NCBI RefSeq assembly: GCF_031501865.1
Contig: NZ_JARRCW010000001.1
Span: 1,819,001 to 1,883,000 of the forward strand
Length of the DNA stretch: 64,000 nucleotides
Origin: Pseudovibrio sp. M1P-2-3
GTDB taxonomy: Bacteria > Pseudomonadota > Alphaproteobacteria > Rhizobiales > Stappiaceae
Direction: 5' to 3'
A program made the position numbers and the translations under genes. Within the stretch, counting starts at the first letter, position 1, and every line of letters starts with the position of its first letter. The notes beneath the pieces are model-generated. The model did no database searches, was not told the DNA's origin, and was given only the letters and a program-made list of their open reading frames with translations. Below are positions 18,499 through 27,651 of this stretch, piece after piece.

Positions 18499-18572
18499 TG
18501 GCTGGGGATCCTGGACTCGAACCAGGACCGACGGAGTCAGAGTCCGCTGTTCTACCATTAAACTAATCCCCA
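18499..18572 (-). tRNA. tRNA-Gln (anticodon CUG)
   Basis: The minus strand gives a complete cloverleaf: acceptor TGGGGAT / ATCCCCA with discriminator G and an encoded CCA, D arm with TTTAATGGTAGA, anticodon stem GCGGA/TCCGT with loop CTCTGAC (anticodon CTG), and a T arm with GGTTCGAGTCC. This reads CAG glutamine codons. No other tRNA is adjacent. Confidence 0.95.
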
Positions 18573-18746
18573 GCAGAACCAATAGGTTAGCAGCGTTCAT
18601 TACAAATATTTGTAAAGTGTTTTGCAAATGCGCCGTTGGGTGGTTCTATATATGTCCCGATTCTCCGGGTCAATACTAGCCCTGAAAAAAATGCCATTGG
18701 TTGTTCTTTTTTTAAAGTTTTCCCACAGAGCTGTTGAGGTGAGTGT

Positions 18747-18792
18747 TGTCCCATCCCTTCTCTTTGGCTAGCCAAAGAGAAGGGATGGGACA
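18747..18792. repeat. 46-bp perfect palindrome
   Basis: The arm tgtcccatcccttctctttggc (18747-18768) is followed by central TA and its exact reverse complement (18771-18792), with no mismatch and no loop. It lies in the non-coding stretch between tRNA-Gln and the M10 protease gene. No U-run flanks it, so it does not look like an ordinary terminator; see findings. Confidence 0.9.
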
Positions 18793-18950
18793 TTGCCGCT
18801 CTTAAGCTATTTTTTTATTCCGATCCCGGATCAGGCTGAACATCGCCCTTACAATGTAACAGGAGAGCGTAAGCCTATGTGAAGTAGCGGATCGAGTGTG
18901 GGAGGCAGTCAAGGCATGCAGGGCATTATTGGTTGGTTCTGCCCTCTTGA

Positions 18951-19044
18951 AACGTGATTGGATTCAACCCAACGACATGAATTCGACAAAAATATAAAAG
19001 TTAGAGTGCTAGGTGTGAATGGGAATGAGCGTGAGGCGCTCTAA
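18951..19044. repeat. dispersed intergenic repeat family A, copy 3
   Basis: A more diverged copy in the same orientation as copy 2: cgtgattggattcaacccaa, then cgacatgaattcgac, ending gcgctctaattg. Similarity is clearest in the centre and at the tgag...gcgctctaat end. Confidence 0.65.
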
Positions 19045-19083
19045 TTGAATTGTCTGAAGTTAGGGGCGAACTTCAAACTGGAG

Positions 19084-19111
19084 AGTTGGGATAGCATCCG
19101 CTATCCCAACT
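19084..19111 (-). terminator. 12-bp hairpin downstream of the M10 protease gene
   Basis: Perfect stem AGTTGGGATAGC / GCTATCCCAACT with a 4-nt loop. There is no clear U-run, but its position 65 bp past the protease stop suggests a transcript-end or RNA-stabilising role. Confidence 0.5.
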
Positions 19112-19125
19112 GGATTGTTTGTTTA

Positions 19126-19175
19126 AGCGCGTATCTTTAACCGAAAAACAGTGTTCACTTTTCAGAGGTGCGCTT
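19126..19175. repeat. dispersed repeat family B, copy 1
   Basis: gcgcgtatctttaaccgaaa, then a diverged centre and cacttttcagaggtgcgct. It resembles 30076-30133 and 41877-41930 and abuts the stop codon of the protease gene. Palindromic elements of this type (…cgaaaaccgg…ccacttttcg…) are widespread in Rhizobiales genomes. Confidence 0.65.
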
Positions 19176-22016
19176 TTAAGCGAAGAGGAAGTCGCCTGCA
19201 CTTATAAGGCTGGCGTCTACACCTTGTAGCAGGACCGAACCGCCATCATAGGCAATAAGGGTATCTGTGCTTTCGCTTGTAATCGTCAGGTCATCGAAAG
19301 AAGAAGCGCCGGAAACAAACTCAATGTAGTCAAGTTCAACTGTGAAGTCGGTGATAACGTCTTCGCCGTCGCCGCTACCGAAGACGAACAGGTCTTCGCC
19401 TTCACCGCCGGTTAAGGTGTCGTTTCCTTCGCCGCCAACAAGGATGTCAGAGCCGGCATTTGCGATCAGAACGTTATCAACGCCGTTGCCCAGCAGAATA
19501 TCATCACCTGAACCGGAAATCGCATTTTCGATAACTGTATCACGCATGATGATCATGTTACCGATTTCACCCATGACACTTGAGATGCTCTCGGAAGCTA
19601 GGTTGATCACCTGATCTTCTTCACGGCTTTCGAAGTTAACGGTGTCAATACCGCCGTTATCGATGATTGTGAATGCTGGGCCATAAGCACGATCAGAGTT
19701 CACGATGTCGTCATAGAACCCACCAGCGGTCGAATTGTCGCCATAGACAGTATCTTCAAGGCGGAGGTCAGTTGGGGCACCGTAGAGATTCTGAATTGCT
19801 ATAATATCCGCAATCATCGGAGTTACAGGCTGGGCCCATGTTGCATCAATCTGCGTATTCTCTTTCTGTGAGAAGTACGACATGACGCTCATCTGGTAGG
19901 AGTCATTAGCGTAATTGGCATGAACGTCGTAGGAAGCGCCGCCATTGTACAGGCCTGCATGAGACAAGCCCAATGCGTGGCCGATTTCATGAATATAGGT
20001 CTTCATCGTCAAACCATCCAGATCCATACCACCGGACCAAACCCAAGTCGCTTGAATATTAATGTTAGCAGATTTAATTACGTGACCTGAGTGATTAACA
20101 GTAATCGACCCACCGATATTGTGGTCAGTAAAATTGATCTGTGCTTCTTCGTCAATTTCTTTGAAATTGATACCTGTAACGCTAGCCCAAGATTCAAGAG
20201 CCAGGCGCGCCATGTAGATACTATCCTCTTCCATCTCACCGAAGTTGACGGTAATTTCTCCACCCGGCTCAACATCGAATGCCCGATAGTTATCCTGATA
20301 GTAGCCGTGGGTTAGCCAGTTTGCGATCTCATCATGTGACCACCACTCCGTATGGGTTGGGTTATACGGATCAATGACATCCGGCTCGCTCTTTTCTACG
20401 CTCAGGGTATAGTCGCCAGTAAACCAGCTGAAATCGGATCCAACTTCAAGATGATAAGTTCCAGCTTCTTCAACAGTGAATTTGAAGGAAGTCGGAGCCC
20501 GTTCAATCTCAATAGGCTGCCCATCAGGGCCCAAAAGCTTCAAAGTGCCGTTGGTGAAGTCGCTATTTTCAGAAGCCACCAGATCAAATGCGTAGGTTTC
20601 ACCGGCCTCTAATGTAACTGCAACGTAGTCCGCATCGCCTTTTTCGTCTAATGAACCGTAGAATACAGGCTGAACATCTGGGTCCATTTCATAGGGCGAA
20701 TCGAAAGATGCTGGCGCGTCCTCTTCCTCGATCACGAATGGATCGATAGGATCGACCGGAGGCTCTGGCTGCTCGTCAGAAAGAACGGCAGTCACAATGT
20801 AGTCACCGGTGTACGTATGCCAGCTGGCCACTGCTTTAATATAATATGTGCCAGATTCCTGTGCTATAAAACGCAGGTGAGCATTGGTACCTTGCCCCCC
20901 ATCATCATCAGCAAGCGGGAGAGATTCTCCGTTTATTCCCATAATATAGAACTTCGGATCGGAAAGAGCGTTTCCATTACCTGCATACGCATCCATGGAA
21001 ACTTCATAGGCTTTGCCAGCCTCCAGAGTTACAGCAATGTAGTCAACATCTTTATAAGCACCGATACTTCCTTGGAAAGTATCACCCAGCTCTATTTCAT
21101 AGTCGGTTGTCTTATTTTCCGCTGCGTCAGAGCCTTCAATGATATAGGTATCGGAAGGGTCAACCGGCAAAGCCTCTGCCAGATTCACATTGATGGCGTA
21201 GTCACCTTTTTTGTCATTGGCAGAAGATGCCTCAATATAAAAAGTGCCAGACGCAGGCGCAGTGAAGCGGAGGCTTGAATACAGCGCATCACCGCCATCC
21301 TTATCCTCCGCGATGAGATTTCCATCTTCATCATATACTTTTAAATAGGAATCTTGCAGTCCATCGAAGAGGTCAGCAGTGCCAGACAAGTCAATGTCAT
21401 AGGTCAGTCCAGCTTCCAGCGTAATGGCAACGCGGTCCACATCACTTCCTTGGCTAAGCTTACCTTCAAAGGTGTCGCCCACATTTATCTCGTAGGTCGT
21501 ATCGGAAGTTGCCGCCGCATCGTCCGCCTCCACTACGGTTTTAGGTTCTACATCCTCATGCCCAGTGTGCACCACACTTGTTTTTAAGGTGTAATCACCG
21601 AAATAACTACTACTGTAAGGTGCTGCAGCAATGTAGTAGGTGCCGGAGATGGTAGGGACATACTGCAGGCTGGCAAAATACCCTTCCCCGCTATCATCAT
21701 CCATTGCCACTTCATTGCCCTCAACGTCATAGAGGCGCAGAAGAGTATCCCCTAGAGGTTGCCCTTTGTTACCTTCCATATCGAAGGTATAAATGTTGCC
21801 AGCTTCCAGCGTAATGGCGATGTAATCTGCTTCGTCTTCCAATCCCACGAAGCCTGTAAAAGTGTCCCCCGCAGAGATTTCGTAGGGAGTCTCTATGGAA
21901 TCTGGCGCGTCCACGTTCCCCGCTTCAGTATATTCGGAAGCGGTAATACTATTTGTATTTTGTAATGAGTTATCATTCGTATTAATATTAGATGTATTCT
22001 CATTTGTAGAGTTCAT
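19176..22016 (-). CDS. secreted PPC-M10-RTX metalloprotease (serralysin-like)
   Basis: A 946-residue extracellular protease. Residues of about 40-545 contain four pre-peptidase C-terminal (PPC)-like beta-sandwich repeats, each with a GDTF.G or similar opening and a SGTYYI-type ending. The catalytic domain follows: zinc motif HEIGHALGLSH at 676-686 (Glu677 catalytic) and Met-turn MSVMSYF with Met712. The C-terminus has RTX nonapeptides (GSDILVGGEGNDTLTGG) that bind calcium, ending in GDFLFA. There is no Sec signal peptide, which fits type I secretion. Serralysins normally start with the catalytic domain, so PPC repeats in front are unusual. No type I transporter genes are nearby. Substrates are unknown; extracellular protein or matrix is likely. 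Confidence 0.92.
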   Translation of the reverse strand: MNSTNENTSNINTNDNSLQNTNSITASEYTEAGNVDAPDSIETPYEISAGDTFTGFVGLEDEADYIAITLEAGNIYTFDMEGNKGQPLGDTLLRLYDVEGNEVAMDDDSGEGYFASLQYVPTISGTYYIAAAPYSSSYFGDYTLKTSVVHTGHEDVEPKTVVEADDAAATSDTTYEINVGDTFEGKLSQGSDVDRVAITLEAGLTYDIDLSGTADLFDGLQDSYLKVYDEDGNLIAEDKDGGDALYSSLRFTAPASGTFYIEASSANDKKGDYAINVNLAEALPVDPSDTYIIEGSDAAENKTTDYEIELGDTFQGSIGAYKDVDYIAVTLEAGKAYEVSMDAYAGNGNALSDPKFYIMGINGESLPLADDDGGQGTNAHLRFIAQESGTYYIKAVASWHTYTGDYIVTAVLSDEQPEPPVDPIDPFVIEEEDAPASFDSPYEMDPDVQPVFYGSLDEKGDADYVAVTLEAGETYAFDLVASENSDFTNGTLKLLGPDGQPIEIERAPTSFKFTVEEAGTYHLEVGSDFSWFTGDYTLSVEKSEPDVIDPYNPTHTEWWSHDEIANWLTHGYYQDNYRAFDVEPGGEITVNFGEMEEDSIYMARLALESWASVTGINFKEIDEEAQINFTDHNIGGSITVNHSGHVIKSANINIQATWVWSGGMDLDGLTMKTYIHEIGHALGLSHAGLYNGGASYDVHANYANDSYQMSVMSYFSQKENTQIDATWAQPVTPMIADIIAIQNLYGAPTDLRLEDTVYGDNSTAGGFYDDIVNSDRAYGPAFTIIDNGGIDTVNFESREEDQVINLASESISSVMGEIGNMIIMRDTVIENAISGSGDDILLGNGVDNVLIANAGSDILVGGEGNDTLTGGEGEDLFVFGSGDGEDVITDFTVELDYIEFVSGASSFDDLTITSESTDTLIAYDGGSVLLQGVDASLISAGDFLFA

Positions 22017-22452
22017 TACAAGTAACCTTATCGTTATTATAATACACTTATTTTATTTTTATGATAAATACTTGCATTAAAATACAATTTTAATTAAATT
22101 AATTGCAGTGTATATATCATAGATGACCTTTATCAACTAAAATATACTTATTGAATAGTGCTTTGGTATTATGTTTGTGTATCAGTTGTTCACGGCTAAA
22201 CTTGGAAAAAGGGCTCAGGTTGCTATGCTCAGTTCCTTAAGAAGTGACATTTACCTCAAGGTTTTTGTCGTGGTGAGGCTGAAATTTTCATAGGACCTAG
22301 GGAGAAAAATGCACGGGGCAATGCGGTATACCCGCTGTGCTCAGTCGTTCTTTTCGACCAACTGCATTTTAGAGATGGTTATTCTCTATCTCAAATGCTG
22401 GGTCATGACCCAAGTTTCGTATCCACGTATTTGTCATTAATGAAAGGCGGAT
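22017..22452. other. intergenic promoter region between the M10 protease and the lyase-like gene
   Basis: About 435 bp, AT-rich next to the protease start (22017-22160). It should contain the divergent promoters of the protease (minus) and the interrupted lyase-like gene (plus). No repeat, RNA or operator is recognised. Confidence 0.5.
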
Positions 22453-22686
22453 ATGGCGATGCTTGATCTTAGGAAACTGATATTTAAATTCTGCTTACAG
22501 GCCATCTCACTTGGTGGAGTAGTGGGTGTTCATGCCCATGAAGTACACTTCACAGCAGAAACCGAAATTCCTATCAAGGTCACATTACCAGATGATACAA
22601 CTGCTCTAAGCGATGGTTTGCATGTTTTAGGGTTTGGTGTCCCGTTCACCAAAGGCATGATCCAAGAAAAGTCTTTGGATGGTATG
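22453..22686 (+). pseudogene. 5' fragment of an IS-interrupted PcRGLX/YetA-like secreted protein
   Basis: The first 78 codons of a gene interrupted by IS481. They encode a signal peptide (LRKLIFKFCLQAISLGGVVG..., likely cut after VHAHE or just before) and the start of a PcRGLX/YetA-like N-terminal RIFT-barrel domain, recognised from LHVLGFGVPFTKGMIQ. The last intact codons are GGT ATG, which are also the 6-bp target duplication. Translation then runs into the IS and stops within two codons. The remainder is at 23740-26289. Family members include exo-rhamnogalacturonan lyases and their relatives. Confidence 0.8.
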
Positions 22687-23671
22687 TGTTAAGTCCCGCG
22701 AGGAGATGGTTAGGCTGTTTTATGAACCTGTCCGGCTCGTTTGTCCATTGTTTGGTAATGTATTCAAAGGGTGTTTGTCCTTTGAGAGCCTTGAGGCGTT
22801 TGGCGAAGTTATAAGCCTGTATGAACGTTTCCAGATGAGTGCGCAGCAGGTTGTGTGTCTGGTAATAATAGCGTCGAACCGTGGCCTCTTTGATGGTGCG
22901 GTTCATACGTTCGACCTGACCGTTGGTCCAGGGATGGGCCGGTTTCGTTAGCCGGTGGTCAATATCATTTTGAGCGCAGGCCAGAACAAAAGCATGGCAT
23001 CGAAACCGCTGACCGGTCGCGAGCATACGCTTCACGTCCTGAGCATTCCAACTGTCGCCTTTGGGATCGGTGAAATGGGTCCCGTTGTCAGTCAGCACGG
23101 TGTGGACTTTATAAGGTACAGTCATGATGAGGTTGCGAAGAAAGTTGCCAGCAATCCTTCTGGTGGCTTTCTCATGCAGTTCCACAAAGGCAAACTTCGA
23201 CGTTCTATCAATGGCAACGAACAAATAAAGCTTGCCTTCCGCAGTTCGCACCTCCGCGATATCGATGTGAAAGTAACCGATCGGATAGGCTTTGAAAGGT
23301 TTTTTGGTCTTGTTCTTATCTGGGGCTGGCAGACGCGAAATCCCGTGGCGCTGGAATAGACGGTGGAGGGATGAGCGGGTCAACTTCGGGATCGTTTCCT
23401 GCAGAGCATAAAGGCAGTCATCCAGCGCGAGTAAAGAGTGCTTGCGAAAAGCAATACACGCAGCCTCTTCAGCCACAGTAAGAACGGTAGAGCGAGGATT
23501 TTTCCGGCCCATAGGTTGATCTTCTACGCTGCTACGTTTTTTCCACTTCATAACCGTTTTGGGATTGATGTTATATCGGGTACTCAGCTCTTTGATTGTT
23601 GCATCCGATTTTTGGATGGCCGATCGAACCGCGTGAGTAGTCGTGGCGCTGCCGTGTAATACCTGTCCCAT
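22646..23671 (-). CDS. IS481-family transposase, copy 2
   Basis: A 341-residue transposase starting MGQVLHGSATTTHAV, with a helix-turn-helix (ELSTRYNINPKTVMKWKK) and an rve core with FHIDIAEVRT, VLTDNGTHF and TNGQVERMNRT. It is clearly homologous to copy 1 but has many substitutions, so the two are diverged isoforms, not a fresh duplicate pair. The frame has no stop inside the element and runs 41 bases into the interrupted gene, giving a 14-residue host-encoded tail. The catalytic residues are intact. Confidence 0.93.
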   Translation of the reverse strand: MGQVLHGSATTTHAVRSAIQKSDATIKELSTRYNINPKTVMKWKKRSSVEDQPMGRKNPRSTVLTVAEEAACIAFRKHSLLALDDCLYALQETIPKLTRSSLHRLFQRHGISRLPAPDKNKTKKPFKAYPIGYFHIDIAEVRTAEGKLYLFVAIDRTSKFAFVELHEKATRRIAGNFLRNLIMTVPYKVHTVLTDNGTHFTDPKGDSWNAQDVKRMLATGQRFRCHAFVLACAQNDIDHRLTKPAHPWTNGQVERMNRTIKEATVRRYYYQTHNLLRTHLETFIQAYNFAKRLKALKGQTPFEYITKQWTNEPDRFIKQPNHLLAGLNTYHPKTFLGSCLW

Positions 23672-23733
23672 AGCCCCTCCTTACAAGATGGTGTCAACGA
23701 TAAACTGATTCCATCTTCTCGCGGGACTAAACA
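22687..23733. mobile_element. IS481-family insertion sequence, copy 2
   Basis: A 1047-bp element with the same terminal inverted repeats as copy 1 (tgttaagtcccgcgaggaga / ...ctcgcgggactaaaca). It is flanked by a perfect 6-bp target duplication GGTATG at 22681-22686 and 23734-23739. Removal of the element and one GGTATG rejoins the host gene in frame. An intact duplication and an undamaged host gene indicate a recent insertion. Confidence 0.95.
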
Positions 23734-23736
23734 GGT

Positions 23737-26289
23737 ATGATGTTGACGTGTACGGGTTCAAGCGCCGATCAACTTGAAAGCCAACTGGTTGATATGGCTG
23801 TTTTGAAAAAAGCTGTTTGGGTGAATATATCCACGCAATCAGATGGCGATGACGATCCCGAAAATTCAGATGTTCGTTGGGCATGGGTGGACTTTCTTTG
23901 GGATAGCGCCAAACCAAACTGCACCCTTTCGCTACCCGAATACGGATCTGTAGTCAGCGCTCAGCCTATCAGTGGCGTTTTGAAAATAGCTGGTGGTAGC
24001 GAAGCGGGGGCGTTTACTATTAATAACGGCAGGTATCAGATCACGTTTTCAAACCACTCCCTGTTTCCAAGTAGGATCGGATTGATCGATTTAGACGGAG
24101 CTGCCGTAACCGCGACAAATGAAGGCTCCGATTTTTATCTTATTGATGACTTTTTTTGCGATGGAACGGAGGGAGTGAGCTGCACTGCGCACCCTACAGG
24201 GTCTGTCATATGGACAATAGAGCGTGAAAGCTCTCTGCGCTATGTGATCAAAGGGGAGGCGAGCTATATCGCTGAGGAGCAAGACGGTCTCAAGGAAGTT
24301 GCCAAGGCCGTTGTGCGCTACACTATCCTCAAAGATACCTCGTACTTTGACATTGAGCATCAAGTGGTGAGTACACGCCAAGCGGTGAAATATACAGGGC
24401 TTGGTCTTGAGATCAAACCCGTTGACGATGTTGATGTTTGGGCTGTCAGCGAAGAAGAGGTGGGTAAGGCGGGCTCGTTCAATGAAGATGGTAGCATCTA
24501 TACGCTCAAGCTCTGGGAACCTACTGCACTCTACGCCCACATAGACTACAAACCGGAAACCGTTTTCGGCGTTATGAGCGATGCTTATAAGGATGCTCTG
24601 CAATGGATGATAGAGACCCATGCCAGCGCAAAAGAGACAGTTGCGAAGGAAGTTGATAGACTGGAGAAGGTAAGTAACCCTTGGGGTGTCGGCCGTACCC
24701 ATAAAATCAGGCTGGCAATGGCCTTGGGTAGTCAGGTGGGCAACAAGGAACAGCTTTCTGGAACGTTAATTCAGCCCTATCTGGCAAGAGCTGATGAGAA
24801 ATATATCACCCATCTGGATGACGCGGTATTTCCTAAAATGGCCTACATGGGTGAAGGGGGAACCGCCGCGCTTGATGAAAACAGTGGCGAGACTTCGGAA
24901 GCCTTGAGTTTTTCAGATCTGGAGGCGCTTCATTCCCAATGGTTCAAGGATTACATGGCCCAAGCAAGATGGGTTCCCTTGGAAGGGTGGTATAACTACG
25001 GTAGGGCCCCCTACAACCGTTATATGAAAGATCCGGAACCAAATTCTGACGGCTCACATACCCTATATCCTCAGTGGTACCGCCAAAGCATTTCCCCGTA
25101 CAATATCGTTCGCAACAGCATATATAGTTGGGTGCGTTCTGGAGAGCGCTCATACATGGACTTCGCGCGCAAGGTGAACCGATTTGTCCGTGATTTTCAT
25201 TATGTCCATGATGGTGGAGATGACTGGAGCTGTGAGAATGACGCTGGAGCCACATTTGCCGGCGAATATTGCGCAGGAAAAATAACAGGTCAATATGTTA
25301 GTGGAGCAGATGACTGGTATCCCATTTACTGGGCAAAGGCAGGTGTGCCGATCATCCAGCAAGTCAATGATGGGGAAGATTTAACGGCTATATCTTTAGA
25401 GTATTTCCTGTTCGATGACCTTGCTAGCTATGATGTTATAACGCGTTATAACGGTGCGCTTGTAAGGGCCTTTTGTGGGGCAAGGCCCAGTGAGAATAAG
25501 CAATGTGCTTATGATGTGCAGATGAATAAAACTGAAAAACTCCAGAAAGTGAAACAGGACCTTTTCGGAGTAACCCCGTTCCCGTCCATGTCTGCCATGT
25601 TGGCCACCTATAAAGTCACTGAGGATGAAAAACTCGGCATCTGGCTTGGTGATATCCTGCCTCTGTTCTTTAACAGCGGCGACCAGTTGGGGTTGGATGA
25701 TGACTACTGGAATCAGGCTCCCTCCAATTGCTACATCACGGCGACCTATAAGTTAGATCGTAAACTCTCCGATTTTCTGGATATTTATCGCTATCTAAAA
25801 GCTGATAGATATCCAGAGATGGACTTGGAGTATGTTCTGGAAAAAATGGCGATGGTGTACCCGCTGCCGCATTTGGATGTGGCTTTTAAACAAGGTGTTT
25901 TTACTTCGCAAAGTATGGCCCCAATTTTCTATGGGGAGGCTTATAGGAAGACCTGTAACGGCAACTCCCTTCCAAACAACTCGCTGCAAAACCTTCGGTG
26001 GAATCTGAAAATGGCAGCGGCGCTTCATAGGGATTCGAAGAGCTGGCGAGAGGATCTTGATGGGGCAAATCCCTATAAAAATCCTATGCCTAGCATGCCA
26101 ACCGCGCAAAGCTGGGCAGGCAATTTTGGTTTTACCTCTCAGTATTTAATCGATAACCATGCCGAGGCGAAGGATATCACAAAAGACTTCGCCCTCATGC
26201 ATATAGAGCCATCTAGAAATACCTACATGCTCTATGCCTTGCCAGTGGGTATGGGACATCTGTTGAGCGACGAAAACTATTGCCACTAG
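23737..26289 (+). pseudogene. 3' fragment of the IS-interrupted PcRGLX/YetA-like (exo-rhamnogalacturonan lyase-like) protein
   Basis: 849 codons (from 23740) of the gene split by IS481; joined to 22453-22686 it would give a protein of about 927 residues. The SDVRWAWVDFLWD segment, just after the join, is the typical continuation of the RIFT-barrel domain (cf. DGSVRWALVDF). It is followed by a beta-sandwich region and, from about residue 380, an alpha/alpha-toroid-like part with many aromatic residues (WYRQSISPYNIVRNSIYSW). An ATG at 23737 could start a truncated product, but it would lack a signal peptide. Family members act on pectin-like polysaccharides; activity here is inferred. The sequence has no other frameshift or stop, so the break is recent. 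Confidence 0.82.
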
Positions 26290-26391
26290 AAGAGTGCTAG
26301 CCTCCTCTTTGAGAGGACTTATCCCCTTGCATAAGAGCCTCTTGTAAACTGTGCCCACAGAGGGAAAAGCTCAGCATCAGGGGACAAGATC

Positions 26392-27438
26392 ATGGAAAAG
26401 TCGAATATCTACGGTTTGCCGTTTATTGCGGCCTCCCAATCACAAAAACACATCACTCACAACGAGGCTTTGTCTCAGTTGGATGCTTTTATCCAGCTCT
26501 CGGTAAAATCCAGAACCACTGTCAGTCCTCCTGAGGATGAAGACGAAGGTACGCGTTATCTGGTTCCTCAGGATGCTTCGGGAAGTTTTTTAGGGCATGA
26601 GGCTTCCGTTGCAGCGCAAATCGGCGGGGCATGGGTTTTTGTTGAACCCGTGGCCGGTATGCGGTGCTGGGTGGAAGATGAAAGCCTATTGCTCTTTTAC
26701 ACTGAGGGGGAATGGAGGGAATTTGCTAGTGTTATTGATGCGCTCACACTTGATACTGCTGCAAATGGGGTGCTTTCCAAACTTGGTGTTGGATTGGCGG
26801 CCGACGACCAGATGCGGCTGGCGGTAAAAACACCAGATGCAGTTATAACCCATGGGGCTTCTGGTGACGTCGCTTTGAGGCTGAACCGTGCTGTTCAGGA
26901 GAATGAGGCCAGCCTTGCTTTTTTGAGTAACTGGCAACCAAGAGCACTGCTGGGGCACTTTGGTCAGGATAATTTTACGTTAAAGGTGAGTGCTGATGGC
27001 AGTGCTTATTTACCGGTTTGGTCGGTTGATGGGGTAACTGGTGAGTTTAACCTTCTTTGCGAGCAGGTAACTCTTTGCTCCACAGAGCATGGGGCGCAAA
27101 CAGGCTTGGCTGTAAAAGAGGAGCTGATAGATTTAACTGGCGCACATGTTCAAAGCACTCTTGCGTTTCCAGCAAGGGCAATTGTGTTTTGTGTCTCACT
27201 GCGGGTAACTCAGAGCATCACAGGGGTTAGTTCGTTTCATTGCGGGCTTTCGGGAGAGCTTTCCAAGTTTGGTGGGTTTTTGTCTGTGGCAGAAGGCGCT
27301 CATAATGTGGGTGTTGTTGGTCCCTTTGCCGTTTATGCGGATACGCCAATAGTTATTACTGCAGAGGGCGGGAATTTTAGTGGAGGTCAGCTTCGAATTG
27401 CGCTGCATTATTTACTGCCAAGCGCCGCCCAGAGTTAG
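26392..27438 (+). CDS. DUF2793 domain protein
   Basis: A 348-residue protein whose first 90 residues match the DUF2793 pattern: LPFIAASQSQKHITHNEAL, then RYLVPQDASGSFLGHE and GGAWVFVEPVAGMRCWV. In other alphaproteobacteria such proteins occur near phage-like or gene-transfer-agent structural genes and in cell-surface contexts, but their role is not defined. The C-terminal part is beta-rich and not recognised. ATG 26392 has GGGGA six to ten bases upstream. No other phage genes are present, so I do not call a prophage. Confidence 0.82.
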   Translation: MEKSNIYGLPFIAASQSQKHITHNEALSQLDAFIQLSVKSRTTVSPPEDEDEGTRYLVPQDASGSFLGHEASVAAQIGGAWVFVEPVAGMRCWVEDESLLLFYTEGEWREFASVIDALTLDTAANGVLSKLGVGLAADDQMRLAVKTPDAVITHGASGDVALRLNRAVQENEASLAFLSNWQPRALLGHFGQDNFTLKVSADGSAYLPVWSVDGVTGEFNLLCEQVTLCSTEHGAQTGLAVKEELIDLTGAHVQSTLAFPARAIVFCVSLRVTQSITGVSSFHCGLSGELSKFGGFLSVAEGAHNVGVVGPFAVYADTPIVITAEGGNFSGGQLRIALHYLLPSAAQS

Positions 27439-27651
27439 AGCCGGTCAAGGCGCTGTGTGGGGGAGGGGCGCCCTTCTTAAAAGCCGATTTTACCCTCATT
27501 TGTTCTCTCTTTGGAAAATACGATCTTCGCAATGGGCTATAGACCCAAGGTAATAGGGGGGAATTTTTGCCTGTATGGCGTATGAGCCAGCATTGCCGTT
27601 TCTATGTAAGCTGTTACTATAGGAACTAACGGAAAGAAATAGGCTGCGGCT

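Noticed and set aside
18587-18793. 68-codon minus-strand frame covering the palindrome
   Set aside because: The frame consists mostly of palindrome and repeat sequence and has no credible start.
23681-23917. 78-codon minus-strand frame across the end of IS481 copy 2
   Set aside because: It is an antisense frame over the lyase-like gene, and only its last codons match the transposase upstream region.
26392-27438. Prophage or gene-transfer-agent remnant, based on DUF2793
   Set aside because: No capsid, terminase, tail or integrase genes are adjacent, so one DUF2793 gene is not enough.
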